Assembly (NCBI GenBank): GCA_032622095.1
Contig: CP136062.1
Coordinates: 133,689,282 to 133,753,281, forward strand
From: Siphonodentalium dalli
Lineage: Eukaryota > Mollusca > Scaphopoda > Gadilida > Siphonodentaliidae
Reading direction: 5' to 3'
Length of the DNA stretch: 64,000 nucleotides
Part shown: piece by piece, positions 12,401 to 24,400 of the stretch
Position numbering within the stretch: position 1 is the first letter of the stretch
Layout of the letters: each line of letters opens with the position of its first letter
Made by a program: the position numbers and the translations under genes
The notes under the pieces: generated by a model
What the model was told of the DNA's origin: nothing
The model's database searches: none
Seen by the model: only the letters and a program-made list of their open reading frames with translations

Positions 12401-15400
12401 GATGAGAAAATCCATTACTGAAGAAAGGGTTAAGTGATGGCTATTATATATTTATACAAATCTGATATATATAAATAAGGGCTATACTATTGTCACGGCA
12501 TTAAATAAAATAGCATAAATTAAATTTAAATGTTTGTTATTGTAATCATGTGATGTGGAACTCTTTAACATGAGAGATCTATTAAAATCAGCCCCACTTG
12601 TACAATGGGCAATGTTGGGCGATGAGAACCTTTTCAGATTCTTTCATCATTTTATTTTGAACAGGTAGTCAACTTCCAATTCGCTGGTGGAAAAACTGCT
12701 TCACTGACAATGATAGCATTCACAGAACAAATTTGCTCAAGACAAGTCAAAGTGTATGGCACAATGGTAAGAATTCTTAAACTATTTCATGATTTGTACC
12801 CTTCAGTAATGCCCTAAATAATCGACTCCTTAACCACAGCAGAATTATGGGTAACTTTCCAGGATTTAGTCGGAAATATGGCTTGCTGCCGTTCATCGGA
12901 AAGCTCTCACAGAACTTTCTGATGAATGGTAACAAGCCATATTTCTGACTAAATCCTGAAAAGTTACCCATACTTCTGCTGAGGTTAAGGAGTCGATTAT
13001 TTAGGGCATCACTGTGTATGTAGAATTTGGGTATTCCCGTCAAAGATACGTTACACACTGAACTACATGGTATATTCATCTTTATTCACAAGAAAGGATT
13101 CTATGAGATCCGTTTAAAATTTATTATTTTGGTACGAAATAGCTTAAGTACCTTTTGAATCATTATTATTATGACGTAGCAGGTCAAGGTCATTTGTCCA
13201 CTCGTTATGTATATAAGCAAGTGGACCCACAGTAATCGGCCTCTTTTTCTCTTGTGACAAGATTCGAAGGGAAGTAAAAACTAACGCTATGAGAAATGAA
13301 ACCACATATTATTGTCGGCTTCATTTAACAATTCCGTTCCACATTTTTTAACTTGTTGTGACATCGGTTCCATTTTGGAAACGACACAATAATTATTAAA
13401 TTAATATCAGAGTGACAATTTCATTCAATTTCCCTGTTTTATTTGTTTTAACGCAAATAAAATACAAAAACTATATTGTTCTGTTGAAAATTGTGGGTAA
13501 TTTCCCAACTTCCGGTTTCGGAACACGTGGTTTAGAATTCGGAATTAATTTCGGAATTGCACTTCGTCTGTTTATATGCAGCGGTTCACGTGTTGAACTT
13601 TCTGGGACAATGCCTATACAGCACAGTTGTTATGTTATCTCTGTTTCTTGTGGTTTTAGAATGTAAGTATTAGAACATTCAACCAGTGAGACAACATTGG
13701 TTTATAACTTTGTTTATGTTGAAATTGGCACGTGACAACATTCGTTTTGTTTACGTCGAAATTCTGAAATTGTCACTCACAAATCTGTTTCATGTTGACA
13801 TATGTAGCAAAATTAGGGATCAGGTTTGGGTCCCTTTTCGTTTATCTATGAATTAACTCACTTGTGTGGTTTTGCTTGGCTCATAGTTCACTATGAAATA
13901 ATTTACAATACATTGAGATTGTTTGCCAACAAAATAATTTTTTTGTCAGATCAATATGACACAATTTCACAAATAATAATGTGACGCATCAGTCACCTAC
14001 TTTCATGGTAAATTTTTGGGTCCCTTTCCTGATCCTTCTACATGTAACTGGTCATACCACAGGCTATTTTCTTCCTCGTGTGGCCTCGGTTTCAGTAACC
14101 CCATTGTCAAGCAGGTTCAGGCTAATCCAATTCCTCGTTCCATGCGGACCTTGAGGTGGCCCAGCCGCATACTTCACCATTGAATTCACTGTAGCCAGAC
14201 GCCATACTGTTCCGAGGGTGGGTTCCAGTGTTCACGGATCCGACCATGCTCGCCCGCTCCTGCTGGTTCCTACCTCAGATTTCGTCCTCCCACATCCCTT
14301 TCACAAGCATGTGCGATGTACAAAATCTGTCAGCCCCCTAGGGAGCAACTTAACTGGTATCGCATCCCAATTTGCCATCCAACCTTGGATAATAGCCATG
14401 CAATTTGGTATGAATTTTATGTCAACTTTGAGATTGAGAACAAAATACTATCTCATCATGTCCATGTGAGGCTATTTATTTGATAATCAAAATTTCCAAG
14501 TAAGTTGCTCCCTGGCGTCTACCCTCGGGTGGAATTGCTGTTAAGACCATTTCCCGGGACTCTGCTTGACCTTCAAATGCTTGCTATTTGGCGGGAGGCG
14601 AGTTGTACCAGTGTAGCCACTGGGGCGGTAGCGTTTCATAGTCACTGTCTTGGGGGGTGATACACGAATCGAGTAATATCTCAGATCTTGGGCTCGTGTC
14701 ATCTAAAAGTTTCGGTTCATTCTATGTATATTTGACTGCTCTGCCCATTCAACATGTAGTTCAATGCAGATTGTGTGCATTTAGAAACACTAGTGTGGTG
14801 TCGTCCTGTTGGTCCGGTTTTTGGATTCGTGTCTTGACCTAGTAGGTCGCCGCTGCCCTACTGGCTACACTGTATGATTCTGCTTCCTGTCAGGGTTTCA
14901 GCTGGCTCCGGTTAGGGGGGAATCAGTCTTCTCATTAATCACTCCTCGATGTCTCTTCCAAGGCTTACACAGTCCTGTTTATTCAGTTTTTTACTCTAAA
15001 GATAACAAAATCCATTGCTTGGATCTGACGATTCCACATTTAGATTACATTTCTAATTAACAGGGCTACTTGCCATCCAACGCGAATCCTGATTCTCACT
15101 TTGGATTTCGAAGAGCTCTTGCTGATTTTTCTTGTCTGTCACAAAGAACTAAGTTAAATGCAAGGCATCGAGGGGTTGCAGACGCAGTTTCTCTCCTCGG
15201 ATATGGGTCCTGGGGCCACCAGACAGCGCGCCGTCTAATGCCGGGTAATCTCGGGTGCTGTCTATAACAGTGAACATAGCGCAGTCATCGGTCGGGGCAG
15301 AGACTTTTAACAGACACTCAATTTGTTTTTTCATGCGGTTTTACCTGGGCTCAAACTTATTACCTTTCCACCTGTCACTGATTAGCATTGTCCTTTGTTT

Positions 15401-18400
15401 ATGGGTGACCGTTCGATTCTTCTAGGGGTAAATGTACACAGATCATCTTTCACCCTTACTACGGTACCATGGGGCATAACACCAAGCCTTGGATTCCTTC
15501 TAAGATTTTTGCGAGCATCACTCGGGCCTTCTGCGGTGTTGGGCTGGGTTTTTCTGCGAACCAAGTTGGGAATCATATTTCTCTTTGCGTAGAACATTCA
15601 TCATCTTTTGACTCTACAGCCTTAGGACAATCCCAATGAGCTTTCCCTGTAGTACCAGGATTAGATCTATTCTCGCTCAATATTATCACTTTACAGTTTG
15701 GGTTCGCTTATCGGGTTACGATATAGACAATTGAACTCACGCCAATCTTCTGGGGTGGCGGGTACTGTAGGTAATAACCTGTTCCATGGGAACAGGTGCA
15801 TTTCAGAACTTTGAGCCCTGCGTCATGCCAACAAAACTCTTTGATGCCCTGCTTGATTGAGTTGGGCGTTACTGTACTCAGTGCTCCTTTTTTGACAGGC
15901 TGTCTTGAATTACTACACAACAGACGAGCTATTCGTCTAACGGCGCACATGAGGCAATCATTGTTGGCGATGGAGTCTCTGCCCACGGGGAGGAACTAGG
16001 GTCCGGGTCCTCGCTGTATGAGCGGCAGACAACCGTCCGACCATGCACACATGTGATTGGTCTTCAGTAAAATGTGCCCTTCTGTTCACATTACTGGTGT
16101 ACCTCCTTGACCACATGTCGAATGGGTGTACAGTGGTGCTCGGGGTGTTTGGCCACGGCACAGTTGTGGGTGGTTTTTCGGGATTTGGTCGGTGGTGTGG
16201 CTTGTTGCTGTTCATCGGGGGGCTCTCGACGAGAGCTTTCCGATGGGTGGCGGCGGGCCGTGTTTTCGGTTGGGTCCTGGAGAGTTGCCCGTGGTTCTGC
16301 TGTGGTTGGGTGGTCGGTTGCTTTGGGCATTGCTGTGTACTTTCGCCTTGGTGGATGAGGTGAGCTACACACAGCTCATGGACCCGGGCCCTTCGTCTGT
16401 TAAGAACAATCAGTGAATAACAAGAAGATACAATCTTCTTGTTATCGACATTCTGGTTGTTTTTAGACCTTAATCATCCATGGCCTGTTCTTTCTTTCAG
16501 ATTGTTTGGAGTAGTTCCATCACGATGGGTCTCCTCCTTCTACACATTTTCTAATAAGTTACATGCAGACTGCAAAGTATTCCTTTCAATCATGTGTACA
16601 TGTAACTGCATACACTATTGGATTGACAGGCTGTGGAAGTAGTTTACAACTCAGGACTCTCCGAACTTTTTCTTCTCGATTGTTTCGATACCAGAAAACA
16701 TTTGGGACTTTCCAAGTCATTTGACCGACGGAATATGGCCTCTGTCTGGTGTATTTATTAACTGAAGTAAAATACTGTCATTTGACAGTCAGTCAGAAAA
16801 TACTTATTTTGCGCCTTGATCAGTTTGTCGATTTGGGGTTGCACATTTACTGACAGTCGGTCGCAGACCTTACAAGCATGATGCAGTGGCTATTTAACTC
16901 TGGGTTTTCTTCACCATACATGAGTTGGTGGTATGTTTCTAATCGTCTGTACAGTTGCTACTTCCTCGTGTTACATACAGATTGACCATTCAGGTAACAA
17001 TAGATTTCCTTCCTCTGGTGTCGAAACGTCGGGATATCTTGGTTCGTTCAGTCACAAACCATGGAGCTGGGTGACCTATGCTTTCTGCATATAACCCGCT
17101 TACTCCAGGGAGGAGGTGGCACATGCATGTACCTGCATATGAGATTTCACAATTACCGGTTTGTCTGACTTCAGAACCAAAGGGGGGGGGGGGGGAGGTG
17201 CAGAGTTTCAGCCATTGGGCTTATTCTCCCACTTTCTCCACTCTACCTGGTAGCATCAATAAAATCTGCAAATCAGTACCTTTTGATCCATTTGTTGCTA
17301 AAAAACTCAGCAGGTTCAAAAGAATTATTCTCAACTAAAATACAATAGTATCTCATTCCTCGCAGCCTCCTCCTATGAGTTGATTCTACCATGTAGTTCA
17401 GTGTGTAACGTATCTTTGACGGGAATATAACATTTTCAATAGAAAATACATATTCCCTAATAAGATACTTACACACTGAACTCACATGTCCCTCCCAAAT
17501 TGGGATTTTCCCTCCCCGCAGCTCGGTCACACCCCTCGAATCTTGTAAGAGGATAAAAAGAGGCCGATTACTGTGGGTCCACTTGCTTATATACATAACG
17601 AGTGGACAAATGACCTTGACCTGCTACGTCATAATAATAATGATTCAAAAGGTACTTAAGCTATTTCGTACCAAAATAATAAATTTTAAACGGATCTCAT
17701 AGAATCCTTTCTTGTGAATAAAGATGAATATACCATGTAGTTCAGTGTGTAAGTATCTTATTAGGGAATATGTATTTTCTATTGAAAATGTTATTTTCAA
17801 ATTGCAAAGGTCTTAGTAGTACAGTATTAGTACAAAGTTGTCAGTGAGAGGACCATGCTTTGATATCAACATCATTAGTATGGAATATAATCAGTGGGGG
17901 AAACAAGCAATTTTGTACATGCTTGATCAGTATAGTAATCAGAGACCCAGTTATCTCATTCAAGGAACAACTTGACTATTGCATCTTTGACAGGAATTTC
18001 CAGCATGACATTTACTAATACCAGAACTAACAGCCCAAATATGTCTTATATTCTTTGTTTATTTGATATTTGATTTTTGCTTCAGGGTGAATTAGAGATC
18101 TCTGATGGCTATAGTGTGAAGGTCACAGATTTCAGAGATGGAGATATTGGTTAGTATTGCCACCAATGAGGTCTGGGAGAGGTTGCTAGAGGGTCTCAGC
18201 TGCACCAGCCCCCCACCCCTCACACTTGAATCAGACAAAAAATTCCAAATCTGGGAAATTTGCATCCCTGCAGCTTGGGATGGAATCTTCCGCCTGGTAT
18301 CTCAAGCTCTCCAACTGTTGTAAATGTTCACCCTTTCGGCCCCCTATGGTTGGAATGGCCATTTCATAAAAAAAAAAATTGACAAAAAGTACTGGCAAGT

Positions 18401-21400
18401 AGGGAAATATTCAAATTTTGGTCTAAAAATAACAGATCTCCCACTAAATTCTGGTTAGGATATCAAACTACAAGAACAATTTCAATGTATCTTGGTCTGA
18501 AATATCAAACTGATTTTGTGTCAGGCATGAACATTCTAGCTGTTGAATATTTTGTCCAAAGAGGTGGTGTCAACACTATTATCCCCCCACACACACCCAC
18601 ACCCACAGCCATGAATGGGGTGGACTGCCAAAAGAGCTGTGTAAACCATTTATCAATGCTTTTGAAATTCTTAATATTAGTTGGCGTATACTGTTATATA
18701 AATAACACAAATATTTGCTATAACTTTATAACAATGGAAGCTTGAATGGACACAGCTGTCAATCATGTAATTATTAGCAGATATTTTATAGAATTCAGCG
18801 ACTGAGCCTGTAGTCGGATTCCTTATGTCATTTAGCATTTTTGGTTTGTTAAAAGCGATCTGAAAACGGATTATGTATGCCTAGTAGGTGTGTTTTCAGG
18901 ATTGACTTGTTTCCATTCTTGAATTTTGGCGGGTCGGCCTAAATCGGGGTCAACATAATTTAGAGAGCGTTTCGTATTTACAGAAAACGATAGATGGTGC
19001 CATCTGGCCTATGGTGGTCGGTGCGATTAGAAACTTCTTCAATCTACTAGATATGACAATTAGATGTATTTTTGAAAAATTTGATGTGATCGGTTCATTC
19101 TTGTTGGCTACAGTTGTGATCAAAATTTAACACTGATGCCTATGGAGATTCTAGTACTTTGGATAAATGGCGCCATTTTGCGTATGATGCTATACGCGTA
19201 CTGATATTCATAAAAAGCACTAAGTATGAAACACAGACGTAGTTTAAAAAAGAATGGATGTGATCAGATGATTTTTGCTGGCTACAGTTGCGATCAAAAT
19301 TTAACACTTAACCCAATGGAGAATTTCATGTTATGCTCAAACGTTGATTGTAATAACCACTTATTGGCAATCATGCGCAACTATATATGAAGTTTAACAT
19401 TCGTGTTTGACCCACTGAAACTATCCGTGATTTGATTAGTTGCAATATCTGATATAGATATGCCTCACGATACAGTAATTGGCAAAAGTAAGGGTCGAAT
19501 GGTTTCGTAGTTTCGATAATTTGCAGCCTGTTGAATCAAATGAAAATATTCACAACAAGACTGTTCACGATGTGATTACATATTATTTCATTGTTTTATT
19601 TGATACTGTCTTGTATGTCTTGTTGTCTACTGACTAGACAGTTTTAAAACCACATCGTTGATCATAACGGGATGTAGTGTCGCAAATACACAGGTATAGG
19701 TGGTAGTTGCTCGTTGTCATTAACTCACATGCACTGAGAGAATCTGTGTTTTTGCAGGATTTGTGCTACTGAAAAACCGACATTTCGGTGCAGCTGAGAT
19801 CTTTACTATAGCGGTATAGGATTTGTAGTCGGGCAGCTAGGTACACCCCTATGGAACCCCCAGGACTCATCCGGACCGATTTTTGTTATGTACCTGGACA
19901 CATCTAGAGTAGAATTCCGGACGTTAACAACAAATCAACGCTTCCCACGCCAGTTACGTTCAGTGCAGTGACTGAAACCCAACATTCACCATCAATATTC
20001 TGACCACAGCTAATCTCCACGATTCGTGCATAGCTGTGAAAATCAAGTAAATTCGTATTTCCACTAAAGTAGAGCTTAATGAGTAAAATAGTTATCGTCC
20101 ATAGTTGCATTTTCCTGCATTCCGAGTAGGTGCTTAGTAATCGTTACTATCGGGACCGGTAGCAAAGTCTCCCGATCTTATATTGATCAGTGGCCTATAT
20201 GCAGAACATGGCTACATATAGTTTTAGACATGCATGTGCCCAACTTTGAACAAAACCAGCACCATGTGATTAGACACTGACTAAATTAAGGCAATACCAA
20301 TGAATGATTAGTACACAATTGTGGTATTTGATTAACAACCGTTGCTAACCTTAAATAAGACACCTGGTTCACTTCGACGACCAGGTATACATCTCAAATT
20401 TCACATTTGGGTATTAACTGTATCGGAAACGCAAACGTCGAATTACGACCATATAAGCTATAATTGCAATTTCAAGTGAATTCCTGGTAATTTCCTAGAC
20501 TAAGTTTCTCGATCAATGGCCCATGGGGCACAAGTATGTACAGTTTCATATCTGTGTCACAATTTGAACATAACCAATACCATCTGACTATAGACACTAT
20601 CTAATTTTGCCTATTTATGCTGACAATTTATTGTTATTCTTGTGGCAAAGTATTTGAGGGAGAGATTTGTTGTGTTGACTAAGATATTAATTTAGTATGT
20701 GAAACATGTATCCCGGGGAGGTATCGAGTGGACGGAGTGTTTTCTTTATAATCAGATAAACATAATTTAATCTCGTGACCACCAAATACAAATTCGTGGC
20801 CACAAAATAACTAATTTAGTGGCCACAAAATACTAATTCGTGGCCAAGAAATAACTAATTCGTGGTCACGAAATACTAATTCGTGGCCACGAAATAACTG
20901 ATTGACCTTTGCATATATCCAGATACCTTTACGGTATGGTTACACTAACTTGATGCTGTTTTAGAAACAATGTGTACGATCGCAGAGAAGCTACTATAAA
21001 CCCCTTATGGTGTGGGACCCGGGCTCTATGGGTATTTGGGCGTCCTATATAAACTAGTCCAGAAAGAACGGGGAAACACGGGTCAGGTGGCTCCAAGACA
21101 AACTGAATATTCATTAGTTTTTACCACAAGGCCAAGGGATCGAATTGGAATGCCATTTCTCTTGGTATATTGGCCGATTTAAGTCGAATAAGGGGTTTTG
21201 TAGGGTGGGCCCAATACAAGCTTATAAATATTCACCCCTTTCAACCATCCCCGATCCAAAAAGGTCGCCACTCAGAAGGGGTCAAATGGGGTACACATTA
21301 TTTCTTGGTCACTTGACCAATATAGGTCAAATAATGGGTGCCGTGGCTCACAAAGCAAGCTAAATTTTCACACCTTCAGCCCACTCGAGCGAAAATGATA

Positions 21401-24400
21401 ACTGATCAAAGGGGACCATACATGGCACCATGCACCCCCCCCTTTTTAGGTTGAATACAGTGTGTTGTAGGGTGACCCCTGAGACAAACTAAATGTTCAC
21501 CCGCTTTTATCATCCCCGATCCTAAATGGCCACCCCAGATGGGTTCAAATCTGACACCTATACAATATCCCGACCCCTTATTTGATATGGTATAATTGGT
21601 GCTGTATCGTGGCCACAATATATACTGAATGTCGTGGGTGCCTATGTAACCCACCCCAGGACGGCGGCAACTTTGGATCGGGTTGGTGAAAGGGGTTATT
21701 ACTTAATTTGTTTTACGGGTCACCCTAAAACACTCTTTATCTCAAATCGCCGTGGCTCACGCCAAGATGGTGGACAATTACAACCAGATCATCTCTATTC
21801 GCTTCCACTACAACAATGGGACTGACGATCGTACATCACAATTAGTTGTTTCGTGGCCACGAATTATTTATTTCGAGACCACGAATTATTTATTTCATGG
21901 CCACGAATTAGTTATTTCGTGGTCACGAAATAAAAAAAATATTCCCATCTCCTAAAAGTTTTGACTGACACTTACATAAATATGACTCCCAGATTTGTTA
22001 GCACACAACTCCGTATTATGCGGTACTTCGTCCTGGCAATAAACATTAATTTTGTCAATTGATGAAAAAACACCATCAATCAATTTTACAACGACATCCT
22101 GAAACTGTACTACTGTACCAGCGGAGACTTATCTGACACCATTCTCAAAAATACATTTCAGAGTCATACTTGACATATGAGCACAATTTCAACTTGCACA
22201 ATTCATGAAAAGGCTAATCGTGTTAGTTAATATTTGTATAATCAGGAAACGCTCTTTAAATTTTTTAAACCGTCCAAACAATTTGTTTTCACTAAAATAT
22301 CAGACTGGAAACAAGTATACTCTGAAAGTAGACCACCATATTTGATACGTTTGTTAATTTCAACTCGCGCAGTCCACCAGAAGGTTAGTTATGAGGATTA
22401 ATATTTGTACAATAAGCAAACGCTCTTTAAATTCTTAAAACAGTCCAAAAACTCTTCTTTTTTTCAATAAAATTTCAACTGGACACATGTAAACTCTGAA
22501 AGTAGACACGCTGTTGATAAATAAACCGTTCGCATGTCGTCTTAGATAATCCGAAATGGCGCGACCGTTGTTTTCGACCAAAGGAATCTGACTTGTGAAA
22601 TCAGCGAGGGTGGGGGTAGGGTTAGCTTTTCTGCGATATCTTTACCAAAAATCGATGTATGGAAGTTTTTGTTTGTGAAATATGATCAAGATATCCTTGT
22701 AGATTGTTCATGTTCATCTATATGTGATATAGCTTATTTTAAGAACATACAATACCTTAATATTTGGGAAAGAAAATTGAAAATGCAGTCATAAATGCAA
22801 TTCGTCTGATGATTTTTGATAAAATTCCACATTAAGATATGTAATTAAGTAATTTGTGGCAAGATCCCCCCATATTTTTCTATTTCCAAGAACAAAGAAA
22901 ACCACTTACCGAACTTGCTGTGAGTAATAGCATGTTTGTATTACCAGGTGGACGGAAAAAAATATAGAGGGGTACACAAACAAAAGCCTCACACAAACCT
23001 GTTTCCACTAAAATATCAAGCTGGAAACAGGTAGATTCTGAAAACAGACACACTGGTGGTATAGAAACTGTTCTCATATCGCTTTTAACATTCCGAAAAC
23101 GCGCGACCATTTTTTTCGACATAAGGAATCCGACTACTGTTGCTTGTGACAATAAAAATTCTTTGTTCCATCTAATTTTGATATCTGCTCATATTTTCAG
23201 TGTAAAATTGTCTTTATTGTCCCCGACATTCTGTCGGAGGACTATAGTATTGACCGTCATCCACGCGTGTGCATCCGTCCGTCCATCCATCAATCATGTC
23301 CGTCCATCCATTCGTCAACAATTCTTTAAACATCTTCTTCTCCAGAATCATAACACTATTTGATGTGGCTGTTCCCTAGGTGACTCACATTAAGAAATTG
23401 TTCAAATGAGGTCACTGGGTCAAATAGTTGCAAAGCCAGGGCCATAACTCTTTCCCTCCATAATAATTCTTATAACAACTTATTCTCAAGCACCATTTTT
23501 TTTTTAAATGTGAATAATACATATTTTTTTGGGATTAAATTGTCAAAAACTATTGCCTTTATAACATCCACTGGGGTACTCCGAATCACTGCACCAAATT
23601 TGGTTGAAATCAGTCTAGGGTCTGGGAGAAAAATAAGGAACAGACAGATTATCCTTGCCATTTGAAGAGTCAAATACCCATACATGTATTACCTTGTTAT
23701 TAGCTCAACTTACTTTGTAAGTTTGAGCTATTGCCATGGGTTGGCGTCTGTCGTCCGTGTGTCTGTGTGTCCGTCAACAATTTCCTTTGGCGCGGGCTAC
23801 AGGTCGTACCTTTGGTCTGATCTTTATGAAATTTGTCATGAATGTTGACATTGACATGTAGATGGGAAAGAGTCATTTTGGGGTCATTCGGCCAAAAAAC
23901 ATGGCTGCTGGTGGCCATCTTTGATTTCAAAATTAAATCCATTGGCGCGGTCTACAGGTAGTACTGTTCGTCTGATCATCATGAAATTTGTCATGGATGT
24001 TAATATTGACATGTAGATGGGAACGAGTCATTTTGGGGTCGTTCTGTCAAAAACATGGCCGCCAGCAGCCATTTTGGATTTTACTCTTTGCATGACTAAA
24101 TCCTTTGGCGTGGGCTACAGGTCGTCGTAGCTTTGGTCGGATCTTCATAAAATTTGTCATGGATGTTAACAATGACATGTAGATGGGAACGAGTCATTAT
24201 GGGGTCATTTGGCCAAAACACATGGCCGCTGGCGGCCATCTTGGATTTAAAAATTCAATTCATTGGCGTGGGCTACAGGTCGTACTGTTCTTCTGATCAT
24301 CATGAAACTTGTCATGGATGTTAATATTGACATGTAGATGGGAACGAGTGATTTTGGGGTCGTTCGGCCAAAAAAACATGGCCGCCAGCAGCCATCTTGG

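Larger units (their letters stand above)
13032..17793 (+). mobile_element. DIRS-like retroelement 2 (fossil) in an intron
   Basis: Inverted terminal repeats at 13032-13273 and 17537-17793 read as identical over about 190 bp, which points to a fairly recent insertion. An internal complementary region (17389-17482) holds complements of both outer ends. The layout places the sense strand on +, the same as the host gene. The interior has only short open frames, so it is probably a non-autonomous or decayed member moved in trans. A palindromic MITE with a dense A-to-G pattern sits inside at 16131-16337. Confidence 0.85.

Noticed and set aside
16043-16416. Overlapping GC-rich ORFs on both strands (up to 106 codons)
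   Set aside because: They run through the hypermutated MITE. Loss of A removes stop codons, so open frames arise without selection, and none has a recognisable domain.
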